Origin: Dehalococcoidia bacterium
Lineage (GTDB): Bacteria > Chloroflexota > Dehalococcoidia > DSTF01 > WHTK01
Direction of reading: 5' to 3'
NCBI GenBank assembly: GCA_009377745.1
Contig: WHTK01000019.1
Span: forward strand, 1 to 64,000
Length of the DNA: 64,000 nt
Shown here in pieces: positions 31,752 to 43,548 of this stretch. Each line of letters starts with the position of its first letter. Position 1 is the first letter of the stretch. The notes below the pieces were generated by a model. It made no database searches. It was not told the origin of the DNA and saw only the letters and a list, made by a program, of their open reading frames with translations. The position numbers were made by a program, and so were the translations under genes.

Positions 31752-32345
31752 TTAAGAGTCGAACCCCAGCCAGCGCGTCTTGTCGTCGATGCTCTCGCGG
31801 TCGCGGCGCGGGCGCTGCTCTCCGTCCGCGTCCGGGTAGCCCAGGTAGACGAAGGAGATCAGCTCGTCCTCCGGCGCCAGGCCCAGCCACTCTTTCACTT
31901 TGGGGTCGAAAACGTTGTTGCCGGAGCGCCAGTAAGCGCCGAGTCCCAGGCCGTGGGCGGCCAGCAGCAGGTTCTGGGTCGCCGCCGCCGTCGCCGCCAC
32001 GTTCTCGAAGGCCGGTATGCGCTTATCGTCCGGGTCCTGCTTCACGCCCACGGCGATAACGACCGGCGCGCGCAGCATCTTGGTGCGCTCGCCCATTGCC
32101 TGACCTTCGACCTTCTTCTCGTCCGGCTCATCCTTCATCTGCTCCCGCAGGGAAGCCTCGAAGATCGCGCCCAGCTCCTCGCGGGCTTTGCCGCTGATAA
32201 CGATGAAGCGCCAGGGCTGGTTGAGATAGTGGTTCGGCGCCCGTACCGCCGCCTCCAGCAGCCTCTCGATCGTATCGCGTGGTATCGGGTCTTGCTTCAC
32301 GCCCGGCACCATCTGCCGCGTCATAATCGCCTCAAGAACGTCCAT
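31752..32345 (-). CDS. Nitroreductase-family FMN oxidoreductase
   Basis: This is a 197-residue flavoprotein. The FMN-binding start MDVLEAIMTRQMVPGVKQDPI is followed by the family stretch RLLEAAVRAPNHYLNQPWRFIVISG, and later ATAAATQNLLLAAHGLGLGAYWRSG and FVYLGYPDADG. The N-terminal position that is Arg-Arg-Ser in classical members is Arg-Gln-Met here. Members reduce nitro groups, quinones or act in cofactor metabolism; the substrate is unknown. GAGGAG lies ahead of ATG 32345. Confidence 0.9.
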   Translation of the reverse strand: MDVLEAIMTRQMVPGVKQDPIPRDTIERLLEAAVRAPNHYLNQPWRFIVISGKAREELGAIFEASLREQMKDEPDEKKVEGQAMGERTKMLRAPVVIAVGVKQDPDDKRIPAFENVAATAAATQNLLLAAHGLGLGAYWRSGNNVFDPKVKEWLGLAPEDELISFVYLGYPDADGEQRPRRDRESIDDKTRWLGFDS

Positions 32346-32488
32346 CTGGCTCCTCCCGCCTGATTCCTGACCGATGTCGTGAGTGGATGCTAATCACGCC
32401 CCGCGCCGCCGTCAATTACCACCCATTCGTCCCCGCGCCCCAACGCGGGCAATCTGGCAATCGGGCAGACAAGATGCCCGCATAGCTC

Positions 32489-32536
32489 TGTCGTTGCGAG
32501 CCATCGCCGAAGGCGAGGCGTGGCAACCTTTGACGC
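32489..32536 (+). repeat. Partial composite repeat, copy 3
   Basis: It carries only the first blocks, TTGCGAGCCATCG... and GCGAGGCGTGGCAACC, then GACGC. Confidence 0.5.
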
Positions 32537-32592
32537 GCCGCCTTAAACCAACCTCACGGACTCCAGAATTACGCCCCATCTCACCGCAGCAA

Positions 32593-32641
32593 GCGCAGCC
32601 GTCCTACCGGCCAACCATGCCCCTGGCTTCAGCCTGGGGGT
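32593..32641 (+). repeat. Interspersed repeat family C
   Basis: GCGCAGCCGTCCTACCGG is followed by ATGCCCCTGGCTTCAGCCTG. It matches the copies at 13331 and 33192. Confidence 0.5.
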
Positions 32642-32721
32642 CTCCCTCAACGCCAACCCTCTGCCCGTCCCGCCATGCCGCAGCCCACGCGTCCTGCCAG
32701 CGACTGTAGTACCGTTGCCCA

Positions 32722-33144
32722 ATGCCGGACCCCCGCCTCGTCCCGAACTCTACTGCTCCGACATAGACCGCAGCCTGCGCTTCTACGCCGAAGTCCTCGG
32801 CTTCACCGTCCTTTATGCCCGGCCCGAAGACCGCTTCGCCTATCTCGACAAAGAGGGCGCTCATCTCATGATCGAGCAGCCCGTCGACCTGCAGCGCACC
32901 TTCCTCACCGGCAACCTCGACCCACCCTGTGGCCGTGGCGTCAGCTTCCAAATCGAAGTTGCGGATGTCGAATGCGCTCCACGCCAAAGTGTTCGCAGCC
33001 TGGCCCGTCTACGTAGCTCTCGAAGAACGCTGGTATCGTCGCGAAGACATCCTGCTCGGCAGCCGCCAGTTCTGGGTCCAAGACCCCGACGGCTACCTCC
33101 TCCGCTTCTTCACCGACCTAGGAACGCGACCTGTTGAGCCATAG
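32722..33144 (+). pseudogene. VOC-family (bleomycin-resistance-like) pseudogene with two frameshifts
   Basis: Three frame pieces together make one VOC protein. ATG 32722 opens MPDPRLVP. One base is missing near 32740, after which PELYCSDIDRSLRFYAEVLG and GVSFQIEVADVE read in another frame up to about 32970. A second single-base loss there leads to NALHAKVFAAWPVYVALEER and RQFWVQDPDGYLLRFFTDLG, ending at 33144. Each piece is well conserved at protein level, so the lesions are recent or are sequence errors. As it stands the gene cannot give a full-length product. Confidence 0.75.
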
Positions 33145-33191
33145 CATTTCCGACGAATCCGCCCATCCCACCCTCCAGAAGGCGCAGCGAC

Positions 33192-33240
33192 GCGTAGCCG
33201 TCCTGCCCGTCACCATGATGCCCCAGGGTTCAGCCTGGGG
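33192..33240 (+). repeat. Interspersed repeat family C with terminal hairpin
   Basis: GCGTAGCCGTCCTGCCCG is followed by CCCCAGG-GTTCAG-CCTGGGG, a 7-bp hairpin. It lies between convergent genes. Confidence 0.55.
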
Positions 33241-33250
33241 TATGGTCGTG

Positions 33251-33961
33251 TCACGGCAGCACCCTCAGCCCCTCTACCTCTTCCCCGGTCAGCCGCCGCA
33301 CCGCCCCCTCCGGCAGCGACCCCAGATCCAGCGGCCCTTCCCGCATCCGGCGCAACGCCGTTACCCGCGCCCCGGCCGACTCGAATAGCCGCCGCACCTG
33401 ACGGTTGCGCCCCTCCTGGATCGTTACAGAGACCTGGAAGCGAGGGTCCCGCAGCCTCCCGATGCGCAGCGGCCGCCGCACCTGACCATCGATCTCCACG
33501 CCTCGTCGCAGCGCCGCGAACACCGCCTCGTCCGCCGGGGCTGCCAGCCGAGCCCAGTACTCCTTCTCCACCTCATGCTTTGGGTGGGTGAGGGCGTAAG
33601 TGAAGTCGCCATCGTTGGTCAGCAGGAGCAGGCCCGAGGTATCGCGGTCGAGCCGGCCCACCGGGTGCAGACCCTGCGACCGCAGCTCCGGTGGCACCAG
33701 GTCCAGCACCGTCCGCCGCCCCATCTCGTCCGACATCGTCGTCATGAAGCCCGGCGGCTTGTTCAGTAAGAGGTAGGTCCTCGGCTCCGCCCCGGCTTCG
33801 ATGACCCGGCCGTCGAGTCGCAGCACGCCGCCCTCGTATTCAGACGAGGGGTCCTGTGCAGTCACGCGATCGACCGTCACCAGACCATCGCGGATCGCCG
33901 CGAAAGCCTTACGGCGCGAAAGCCCGCTGGCATCGATGACCGCGTGCAGGAGTGTAGGCAT
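33251..33961 (-). CDS. Pseudouridine synthase, RluB/RsuA family
   Basis: This 236-residue enzyme isomerises uridine in rRNA. An N-terminal S4 RNA-binding domain (ASGLSRRKAFAAIRDGLVTVD) is followed by the RsuA-type core LLLNKPPGFMTT and the catalytic Asp in GLHPVGRLDRDTSGLLLLT. Then come YWARLAAP and the C-terminal motif TIQEGRNRQVRRLFESAG. ATG 33961 starts at the conserved S4 domain; the open frame upstream is not conserved. The exact rRNA site cannot be assigned. Confidence 0.92.
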   Translation of the reverse strand: MPTLLHAVIDASGLSRRKAFAAIRDGLVTVDRVTAQDPSSEYEGGVLRLDGRVIEAGAEPRTYLLLNKPPGFMTTMSDEMGRRTVLDLVPPELRSQGLHPVGRLDRDTSGLLLLTNDGDFTYALTHPKHEVEKEYWARLAAPADEAVFAALRRGVEIDGQVRRPLRIGRLRDPRFQVSVTIQEGRNRQVRRLFESAGARVTALRRMREGPLDLGSLPEGAVRRLTGEEVEGLRVLP

Positions 33962-34017
33962 CTTCCCTATCTGCACCCTAGGGCTCCCTAAGGGTGCCGT
34001 CAAATCGGCATAACGTC

Positions 34018-34026
34018 TGCTATAAT
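34018..34026 (+). promoter_or_regulatory. Extended -10 promoter TGCTATAAT
   Basis: A perfect TATAAT with the TGn extension. The start is near 34033, giving a leader of about 75 nt for the gene at 34108. Confidence 0.6.
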
Positions 34027-34107
34027 CGCGGCCATTCCGCTGGTTCCGCTTGCCGGACTGCCGATAATCCCATACAGCCGCAACCAATCCCGCCTGAAGA
34101 GGTGCCC

Positions 34108-34743
34108 TTGACCCTACAACCCACCGGCCCGGACGACGAGGCAACCCGACGCGCCGCCGGCTACCTGGCGCAAGCCCTGAACGAGCTGCAGCAGGCCGCG
34201 GACACCCGCTCCGGCGAGATGGCCAGCCGGGCTGCCCTGCAGGAGCTGGCCCAGCGCATCGAGCGCCAGCTGGCCGAAGAGAAGGAGCAGCGCCTCCTCC
34301 TCGCCTCCCAGCTAACGGGCCTCGCCTCCTCGCTCGACCGGCTCGTCACTCACCTCCATGGCCTCTCCGATCTGATGGCCGACCTCCTCGAGCGCCTGGC
34401 AGAGCCCACTCCGATCAATACGCCTACACCGGCGCCGGCTGAGCCCACGGAGCCATCCTTCCTGCCCGGCGGCGAAGGCCTCTCGCTGCTTCTCTCCGCC
34501 GTCCCCGGCTTCCAGGCCCTCATGGACATCCAGAAGGCGCTCATGGCCATCGAGAAGGTCTCCGGCGTCTCCGTCGAGCGCTTTCAGGAAGGCGATTCCC
34601 GCCTCCTGCTCCATCTCAGTGCCCCGATCACCGCCGGTAAGCTGGCATCCGCCCTGCGGGACGCCACCGGCCTCGCCTTCGTCGTCGAAGAATCGCGACC
34701 GGAGCTATCTCGCCTCCGCCTCAAGATCGTCCCCGCGGCCTAG
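34108..34743 (+). CDS. Coiled-coil protein with alpha/beta C-terminal domain, unknown
   Basis: This 211-residue protein starts at TTG 34108, with GAAGAGG 5 nt upstream. Residues of about 10-95 are helical and rich in Leu, Glu, Gln and Arg with heptad spacing (ELAQRIERQLAEEKEQRLLLASQL). A Pro/Thr linker (PTPINTPTPAPAEPTEP) follows. The C-terminal 90 residues include DIQKALMAIEKVSGVSVERF and LLHLSAPITAGKLASAL, a pattern like small ligand-binding alpha/beta domains. There are no membrane segments. It is transcribed from an extended -10 promoter, divergent from the pseudouridine synthase gene. The function is unknown. Confidence 0.75.
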   Translation: MTLQPTGPDDEATRRAAGYLAQALNELQQAADTRSGEMASRAALQELAQRIERQLAEEKEQRLLLASQLTGLASSLDRLVTHLHGLSDLMADLLERLAEPTPINTPTPAPAEPTEPSFLPGGEGLSLLLSAVPGFQALMDIQKALMAIEKVSGVSVERFQEGDSRLLLHLSAPITAGKLASALRDATGLAFVVEESRPELSRLRLKIVPAA

Positions 34744-34769
34744 GGATCTGGCAGCCTACGGTCCGGCGT

Positions 34770-34878
34770 TGTCATGCTGAGCGAATAGCGAAGAATCTGG
34801 TGAAATAGCAACCACGATCCATTTGAGGTGCCGCGTGTTCGCCGGCGATCAGATTCTTCGTGCCTCTAAATGACAGGA
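34770..34878. repeat. Inverted pair of family A repeats
   Basis: A plus copy (34770-34800, TGTCATGCTGAGCG...) and a minus copy (34851-34878) face each other across 50 nt, able to form a MITE-like hairpin between convergent genes. Confidence 0.6.
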
Positions 34879-34884
34879 TGAGGG

Positions 34885-35391
34885 TCAGCCCTCTTCGCGG
34901 GGGTCCGGGTGGGCGAGGATGTTCTTTGTCTGCTGCGCCCGGAAGCGCTTGAGGGCGGCGTTGATCTCAGGGTACTTGAGGCCGAGGATGGCAGCGGCGA
35001 AGAGCGCGGCGTTGATGGCGCCGGCGCGGCCGATGGAGAAGGTCGCGACCGGGATGCCGCCGGGCATCTGGACCATCGAGAGCAGAGAATCGAGGCCGTT
35101 GAGGGCGGACGTGATCGGCACGCCGAGGACGGGCAGCGTGGTTTTGGCGGCGATGACGCCACCGAGGTGGGCGGCGCCGCCGGCGGCGGCGATGATCACC
35201 TCGATGCCGCGGGACTCGGCCTCGGAGGCGTACTCGATGACCTGATCGGGAGTGCGATGGGCGGACATGACCCGCGGCTCGTAGCTGATGCCGAGATCAT
35301 CGAGCGTTTTGGCGGCGTGCGACATGACTTCCGGCCAGTCTGACCGGGAGCCCATGATGATGGCGACCAGGGGCTTAGACGCTTCGCTCAT
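34885..35391 (-). CDS. purE: N5-carboxyaminoimidazole ribonucleotide mutase
   Basis: This 168-residue class I PurE converts N5-CAIR to CAIR in purine synthesis. Signature segments are [12 protein letters not shown] at about 12-23, [10 protein letters not shown] at 41-50 and [25 protein letters not shown], and [14 protein letters not shown]. purK is not adjacent. The start overlaps the 3' end of the upstream proline-rich membrane protein gene by 17 nt, with GAGGA before ATG 35391. Confidence 0.95.
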   Translation of the reverse strand: MSEASKPLVAIIMGSRSDWPEVMSHAAKTLDDLGISYEPRVMSAHRTPDQVIEYASEAESRGIEVIIAAAGGAAHLGGVIAAKTTLPVLGVPITSALNGLDSLLSMVQMPGGIPVATFSIGRAGAINAALFAAAILGLKYPEINAALKRFRAQQTKNILAHPDPREEG

Positions 35392-36562
35392 TCCTCACCA
35401 GGTTGGCGTTGGGACGCCGGAACTCGTCACGGGTAAGGCGCAGGGCCTTTTCGGCAATTTTGAGGGCGTCGCCTGAGCGATAGTTAAGCTCGCTGCCGAT
35501 ACGGTCGAGCGCTGAAGGGCTACTCGCCACGATCGCCTGCACCACGGTGCGCTTGGTGGTTGGGTCGAGGAACGTCCCCTCGATGAGGGCGGTCTCACGG
35601 CCGGCGCTACAGGCGCGGGAGAGAGCCACGGCCACCCCATCATCGTTGCCATCGGCGGGGTCCGCACCCGCGGCGGCGATGCCCCGGGCGGCGTCCTGGA
35701 CGAAATCGCCGATTACGCTCTCGATATCGGGATCGATGGGGCCGGAGAAGACGCCGGTCTGCCAGCCGTCCTTGGCTGCTTTGACCACCAACTCGATGAA
35801 GCGGCCGCCATCGCGGTCGGGGTCGTGAGAAGCCTTGCCAAAGCGCAGCGAAGCCGTCTCGGTACGCTGCTCGACGCGGCCGAGAATGTAGCCATCGATG
35901 ATCAGCCGCCGTATCTCCTCATCGACGCTGGCGGCATCTTCCGTGTTGGGCATGCGGACGCCGCGGGCGAAAAAGGACTCGGCTTCATCCATGACGGCGC
36001 GCAGGGCGCCCCAGGTCACGGGGTCCGGGTAAGACGGCGTGAACTTGCGCCCGACGGCGGCGTAGCGGCTGAGCACCGAGCCGGGCAGGGGACGCGGACG
36101 GGGCGGGAGGGCTGGGTCGGGCGAGGCAGACGGCAAAACGGGCCGGGCCGGTAACATCGCGGGATCGCCGGGAGCGACGGGGAGCGGCGGGGAGGCGCTG
36201 GGGCGGGCGGGCGAGTCCTCGGGGCGTGGTAGGGAGACGGAGGGCCGGGACGGCGTTTCGTCCGGGCGCGGCAGAGAGACGCCGGGACGCTCACCGGGAG
36301 TCTCCGGCCGGGCGAGCAGGTCGGGGCGAGCAGGACGCTCGGGACTCGCGGGCGGGCGAGCCGGGGTGACGGATGACGAGGGAGTCTCCTGCCTTTCGGC
36401 GCGAGTCGAGGGTGGGATGAGCGAAGCTGGGTCGAGCGACACCTTCGGCGACCTGGTAGGCGAGGCGCCGGAGGAGTAGCGGCGGTACATGATCAGAAAG
36501 CCGACGATGCCGGCCAGGATCAGTACGAGACCGATGATGCCGATAAGCTCCCGCCCGCCCAT
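35375..36562 (-). CDS. Single-pass membrane protein with Pro-rich linker and novel domain
   Basis: This is a 395-residue protein. One membrane helix spans residues 5-25 ([21 protein letters not shown]). A linker of about 130 residues is rich in Pro, Ser and Arg with repeated SLPRPxxxPxRPSVS units. From about residue 165 a folded domain begins, [32 protein letters not shown]. It contains [35 protein letters not shown] and a C-terminal helical part. The domain matches no family I recognise. It sits between acnA and purE on the same strand with close spacing, so the three may form an operon. Confidence 0.7.
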   Translation of the reverse strand: MGGRELIGIIGLVLILAGIVGFLIMYRRYSSGASPTRSPKVSLDPASLIPPSTRAERQETPSSSVTPARPPASPERPARPDLLARPETPGERPGVSLPRPDETPSRPSVSLPRPEDSPARPSASPPLPVAPGDPAMLPARPVLPSASPDPALPPRPRPLPGSVLSRYAAVGRKFTPSYPDPVTWGALRAVMDEAESFFARGVRMPNTEDAASVDEEIRRLIIDGYILGRVEQRTETASLRFGKASHDPDRDGGRFIELVVKAAKDGWQTGVFSGPIDPDIESVIGDFVQDAARGIAAAGADPADGNDDGVAVALSRACSAGRETALIEGTFLDPTTKRTVVQAIVASSPSALDRIGSELNYRSGDALKIAEKALRLTRDEFRRPNANLVRNERSV

Positions 36563-36571
36563 GAATGCGCC

Positions 36572-39343
<2,772 letters not shown>

Positions 39344-39445
39344 ATCCATCTCCTTGGGTCGAGACGCGATGTCTCCGTCGTCCCGGCGGCTGGATGGGCC
39401 CTTTACTGTCGACCTGCGACTGCCGGCGCCGTCTCGCCCGCGACT

Positions 39446-39463
39446 CCCCGACACGCGTCGGGG
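39446..39463 (-). promoter_or_regulatory. Hairpin in the acnA leader
   Basis: CCCCGAC and GTCGGGG form a perfect 7-bp stem with a 4-nt loop, about 105 nt before the acnA start. It may be a leader regulatory element. Confidence 0.4.
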
Positions 39464-39506
39464 CCGTTGGGCCCGGGCTGAGCACTTGATGCGCCTGGTG
39501 AGATGA

Positions 39507-39535
39507 ATTATAGGCTAGATGCCGCTGCATGCTCT
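39507..39535 (-). promoter_or_regulatory. Promoter of acnA
   Basis: A perfect TATAAT (39512-39507 on the minus strand) with a weak -35 (AGAGCA) 17 nt upstream. The leader to ATG 39343 is about 155 nt. Confidence 0.5.
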
Positions 39536-39546
39536 AGCCGATGAGA

Positions 39547-39581
39547 GAAAGGAAGGGCTCCCGCGCGGAGCCCTTCCTTTC
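39547..39581 (-). terminator. Terminator of the surface protein gene
   Basis: A perfect 15-bp stem GAAAGGAAGGGCTCC with its complement and a 5-nt loop, 22 nt after the stop. It lacks a run of T residues. Confidence 0.6.
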
Positions 39582-39602
39582 AAAGCTGGCCGGATGTGCC
39601 GG

Positions 39603-41333
39603 CTAACTTCGCTCTTTGAACCGCAACGTCAGGGCAGCGAGCGAAACTGCGATCAGGACCAGTCCCGCTGGCATTCGCCAATCGGATGACTGGCCGGCGG
39701 GCAGGGAACCCTCACCCGCGGAGGGCAGACCCCTGACTTCTTCGATGCGAACGACTGGCGCCGGAGCGGGGGCTGTCGTTACACCTTGGACCTGGGCGAC
39801 TGGAGGCGAGACGGGCGGCGCCTGTACGATCACAGTCGGTCCTTCGTCATCCTCATCTTGTTCATCCTCTTCGTCCTGCTCATCCTGCGGCGTGACCTCC
39901 TCTTCGTTGAAGAAGGTGCAGACGATGTTCTCGGCCGCGGCGAGCTGAATGAGCACGGTATCGTCGCCACCGTCGAAGTCGTCTGCGCCCTCGAAGGTCA
40001 AGTCGTCGTCGATGTCGATGACCGAGTCGTCATCACCCGTGCACTCGATATCGACGAGGTCCCAATCGGCGGGTACGTCCTCGCTGATGGCGTAGAGACC
40101 GGCAGGCAGGTCATCGCAGGTGAAGCCTTCACCATCCTCGAGGTCGGGGATATTGCAGCCGAAAGAGTCATCGAAGCTGAAGTCACCATCAGCGTCCGCG
40201 TCCTTCTCGATCCGGATGGATCCCGGGTCTTCTTCTTCCAGCGTGTTGGTGAAGGTGCAGACAATCACGTCATCAGCGTCCGGCGTGAAACTGCGGCCAT
40301 TCGCCACCGCGGCATCGGTAACACCCGTGCAGCCGGCGCTGGTCAACGACCAATCAGCCGATTCGAGGCCATCTTCCACGACCGTATAGGGCGTAGCGGC
40401 CACGAGATTGATGATTGCCGAGGAGTCACCACAGTCCACATCCGGGTCAGCGACGCTACCGTTCGGCGTCACGTCAAAGCTGAAGGTCGCGTCAGCGTTG
40501 GCAACCTCCGGCGGGAGGCAGACCTTATCTATGCGGAGGGTAGGGTTCTGTGGCTGGACGAATACATTGGTGAACGTACAAACGACTTCATCACCAGATT
40601 CCGGCTCGAAGGTGACACCATTGGGGATGTCACTTTCAGACACCTCGCTGCAGCCAACGTCATCGAGAGTCCAGCCTAAAGGTAGCGGCATGTCTTCCGT
40701 GACGCTGTAATCGACACCCGCCTCCAGCTCGATCTCATCAGACTCCTCACCACAGTCAAGAGCCAGGTTGTTCTGTTCGCCCTCAGCTGAGCCGGGCGCT
40801 GTGATATCGAAGGTGAAGGTCTCGTCAGCGTTGGCGTCGGGCTCGCACTCCTTCTCGATTACGAGGGTCGGCGGGTCGCCTTCGTCAACTTCGAAGTCAA
40901 CGTGGCTAATGTCGTGGCAGGGAGGACTTGCACCCCGTGTAACGGTCACCGTGTCGGTGCCAATACCGCTAACCGTGTAGCAGTTGTTGATGCCATAGGC
41001 ACCATTACTGGTGATGCACGGGCTGTGACCGCTCTGGCCCGGGTCGCTGGAGCCCTGAACGTTGGCACACGATCCGGCACCGCTGATCAGGAAAGTGTTC
41101 TGGGCCGAGCGGATGCAAATGCGCGTAATCACGTCGCCTGTGTCAGCCTCGATGGTTACCACCGTGCCGGACTGACCATCGTCGTCTGCGTCGGGGTTGC
41201 CAGCCATCGCCGAGCAGGCAGATGGCGTGCCATTACCGTCCGCGAAGGCAACCTGCGGCGCCGGAGCTGGAGCAAAGACCAGAAGGCCAGACACCATCAG
41301 CCCGAACACAACTAGAATCCACTTGAATTTCAC
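39603..41333 (-). CDS. Large acidic cell-surface protein with repeated Cys/beta domains and sorting-like C-terminus
   Basis: This is a 576-residue protein from GTG 41333, which has AAGGAGG 5 nt upstream. A signal peptide spans residues 1-31. Three related modules follow, each beginning with LVIEKECEPDANADETFTFD, LRIDKVCLPPEVANADATFSF or IRIEKDADADGDFSF and ending VCTFTN or VCTFFN. They resemble SpaA/prealbumin-like or B-type surface domains. A very acidic stretch (TPQDEQDEEDEQDEDDEGP) leads to a Pro/Val region, then LPSAGEG, a hydrophobic helix and RFKERS. LPxxG-helix-basic tail suggests sortase-type or similar anchoring. The role is probably structural or adhesive. Confidence 0.8.
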   Translation of the reverse strand: MKFKWILVVFGLMVSGLLVFAPAPAPQVAFADGNGTPSACSAMAGNPDADDDGQSGTVVTIEADTGDVITRICIRSAQNTFLISGAGSCANVQGSSDPGQSGHSPCITSNGAYGINNCYTVSGIGTDTVTVTRGASPPCHDISHVDFEVDEGDPPTLVIEKECEPDANADETFTFDITAPGSAEGEQNNLALDCGEESDEIELEAGVDYSVTEDMPLPLGWTLDDVGCSEVSESDIPNGVTFEPESGDEVVCTFTNVFVQPQNPTLRIDKVCLPPEVANADATFSFDVTPNGSVADPDVDCGDSSAIINLVAATPYTVVEDGLESADWSLTSAGCTGVTDAAVANGRSFTPDADDVIVCTFTNTLEEEDPGSIRIEKDADADGDFSFDDSFGCNIPDLEDGEGFTCDDLPAGLYAISEDVPADWDLVDIECTGDDDSVIDIDDDLTFEGADDFDGGDDTVLIQLAAAENIVCTFFNEEEVTPQDEQDEEDEQDEDDEGPTVIVQAPPVSPPVAQVQGVTTAPAPAPVVRIEEVRGLPSAGEGSLPAGQSSDWRMPAGLVLIAVSLAALTLRFKERS

Positions 41334-41519
41334 GACTGCCTCCTTGCAATGGGCCAATAGACGGGCCTGGCGTCCTGCCAACGCGAAGTTACAACTTCGT
41401 AGTTCTCTTAATTTCTAGAACGCTAGAACGAGACGACTATTACCGCCGTCACGTGACAGGGCTATCTCGAAACAGTGTTTAGGATATTACAGAACATAAC
41501 GATCTGTAAGGCCAGAATT

Positions 41520-43061
41520 CTACAGCGGGATGTTGCCGTGCTTCTTCTGGGGGGCGTGCTCGCCCTTGTTCTGGAGCATCTCCAGGGAGCGGATTAGCTT
41601 CCAGCGCGTGTCGCGGGGGTCGATGACGTCGTCGATGTAGCCGCGGCCGGCGGTGACGTAGGGATTGGCGAAGCGCTCCTGATAGTCGTTCATTAGCTGC
41701 TGGCGGCTCTCGGGCGCTTTCTCGAGCTGAGAGCGGAAGACGATATTGACAGCGGCGTCCGGTCCCGTGACGGCGATGGAGCCGGAGGGCCAGCTCAGAT
41801 TGACGTCGCCGCCGAGGTGCTTGGAGCCCATGGCGATGTAGGCGCCGCCGTAGGCCTTGCGCAGGATGCAGGTGACCTTCGGGACGGTGGCCTCGGCGTA
41901 GGCGTAGACCAGCTTGGCGCCGTGGGAGATTATGCCGCCCCACTCCTGCGCCGTGCCGGGCAGGTAGCCTGTGACATCGACGAAGGTGACGATGGGGATG
42001 TTGAAGCAATCGCAGAAGCGGACGAAGCGCGCGGCTTTGGTGGAGGCAGCGATATCGAGGGTGCCGGCAAGGTAGAGGGGCTGGTTGGCTACGATACCGA
42101 CCGTGCGTCCCGCCAGCCGCGCCAGGCCGGCGACGATGTTCTGGGCGTAGTCGGCGTGGACTTCGAGGAAATCGGCGCTATCGATGACGCGGTAGATGAC
42201 CTCGCGCACGTCGTAGGGGTGAGAATCGACCTCGGGCAGGATCGTCAGCATGTCCTCGTCGCGGCGGCGGGGGTCGTCACCCATCTCGACGATCGGGGCG
42301 TCCTCCAGGTTGTTGGGCGGCAGGAAGGCAACGAGGCGGCGCACTTCGGCGAGGCAGGCTTCTTCGGTATCGATGGAGAAGTGGGCGACGCCGGAGCGGG
42401 TAGCGTGGATGCTGGCGCCGCCGAGGTCTTCGTCCGTGACCTCCTCCATGGTGACCGCCTTAACCACATCCGGGCCGGTGATGAACATGAAGCTGTGGTC
42501 CTGGACCATGAAGACGAAGTCGGTTATCGAAGGCGAGTAGACGGCGCCACCGGCGGCAGGGCCCAGGATGACGGAGATCTGGGGGATAACACCGGAAGCG
42601 CGGACATTGCGGCGGAAGATCTCGCCGTAGCCCTTGAGGCTGGCAACACCCTCCTGAATGCGGGCGCCGCCGCCATCATTGATGCCGATGATCGGCACGC
42701 CGGCCTTGAGCGCGAGGTCCATGATCTTGCAGATCTTCTCGGCCGCGACCTCTGAGACGCTACCGCCGATGACGGTGAAGTCCTGGGAGAAAACGCAGAC
42801 GGGGCGGCCTTCGATGCGGGCGTAGCCTGTGACCACAGAATCGCCGGGGAAGCGCTGCTGGTCGACGCCAAAGTCGGTCGAGCGGTGGACGACCAGGGCG
42901 TCGAATTCCTCGAAGGTGCCGGGGTCGGCGAGGAGCTGCAGGCGCTCGCGGGCGGTGAGCTTGCCGCGCTGATGCTGAGCCTCGATGCGACGGGCGCCAC
43001 CCCCCAGCGCTGCCTGGTCTTTGCGGCGCTGTAGGTCGTCGAGTCGATCACGGAGGCTCAT
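41520..43061 (-). CDS. Acyl-CoA carboxylase, carboxyltransferase (beta) subunit
   Basis: This 513-residue subunit transfers carboxyl from carboxybiotin to propionyl- or acetyl-CoA. N-terminal LDDLQRRKDQA, the CoA-binding INDGGGARIQEGVASLKGYGEIFRRNV and ILGPAAGGAVYSP stretches, and C-terminal VDVTGYLPGTAQEWGGIISHGAKLVYAYAEATVPK and KAYGGAYIAMGSKHLGGD are typical of the PccB/methylmalonyl-CoA decarboxylase family. The biotin-carboxylase and carrier subunits are not nearby. ATG 43061 is at the conserved N-terminus. Propionyl-CoA is the likeliest substrate from the overall pattern, but that is inferred. Confidence 0.93.
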   Translation of the reverse strand: MSLRDRLDDLQRRKDQAALGGGARRIEAQHQRGKLTARERLQLLADPGTFEEFDALVVHRSTDFGVDQQRFPGDSVVTGYARIEGRPVCVFSQDFTVIGGSVSEVAAEKICKIMDLALKAGVPIIGINDGGGARIQEGVASLKGYGEIFRRNVRASGVIPQISVILGPAAGGAVYSPSITDFVFMVQDHSFMFITGPDVVKAVTMEEVTDEDLGGASIHATRSGVAHFSIDTEEACLAEVRRLVAFLPPNNLEDAPIVEMGDDPRRRDEDMLTILPEVDSHPYDVREVIYRVIDSADFLEVHADYAQNIVAGLARLAGRTVGIVANQPLYLAGTLDIAASTKAARFVRFCDCFNIPIVTFVDVTGYLPGTAQEWGGIISHGAKLVYAYAEATVPKVTCILRKAYGGAYIAMGSKHLGGDVNLSWPSGSIAVTGPDAAVNIVFRSQLEKAPESRQQLMNDYQERFANPYVTAGRGYIDDVIDPRDTRWKLIRSLEMLQNKGEHAPQKKHGNIPL

Positions 43062-43548
43062 AGATGGGCGTGCTCTTCCTAGAAAGCCAGGGCGGCGGGG
43101 AAACGGACGGCTGGCTAATCCTAGCATCGCCCCCGAAACACGAACAACCAGCCAGCTTCGCTGGACCTATCTGGCTGCGCTCTCCTTACGGGGGATGGTC
43201 GAAAGGATGAGGGAGCACCTTGCCTTGTCATTTGTGATCAGCAACCAGGCCACTAGCGTGGCGGCGCCTGGCTTCGCTCTCCCTAAGGGAGATAGTTTGA
43301 GAGACCTGCAGATGAGGGAATTTAAGGACGCGTGTGTACTTAGCTTGTCATTCCGAGGCACGAGGAATCTTGTTGAGGCCCATTAGCTCCCATTTCGAAA
43401 GGCGGTCACTGGTGACCCATTATCACCAGGAAGGAGGGATATACGTCGCACAGCGCGTTTGATTCTTCACTCCTGGCGTCGCTCAGAATGGCATATCTGC
43501 TCGCCGGCACGAGGTGTGGAGGGCTGCTGGCAGCCGACCGTCGAGAAC
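43062..43548. other. 487-nt intergenic region with an inverted repeat pair
   Basis: No gene was recognised. It contains the family A pair at 43346-43492 and other fragments such as GGCTTCGCTCTCCCTAAGGG. Confidence 0.5.
43346..43492. repeat. Inverted family A pair around a central hairpin
   Basis: A plus copy lies at 43346-43372 and a minus copy at 43461-43492. In the middle CTGGTGA-CCCATTA-TCACCAG (43409-43429) forms a perfect 7-bp stem. It resembles a small non-autonomous element. Confidence 0.55.

Larger units (their letters stand above)
32346..32721. other. 376-nt intergenic region with repeats
   Basis: It holds a partial composite repeat (32489-32536) and a family C repeat (32593-32641). 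No gene was recognised. Confidence 0.5.

Noticed and set aside
34060-34067. GCCGATAA as a second sigma28 -10 box
   Set aside because: No TAAA lies 14-16 nt upstream, and a better extended -10 TATAAT is at 34021.
41334-41420. Riboswitch upstream of the surface protein gene
   Set aside because: A small hairpin (CGAAGTT-GTA-ACTTCG) is present, but no known c-di-GMP or other riboswitch core could be matched.
43167-43361. Minus-strand open frame MPRNDKL...
   Set aside because: It is translation of the family A repeat and is not a gene.
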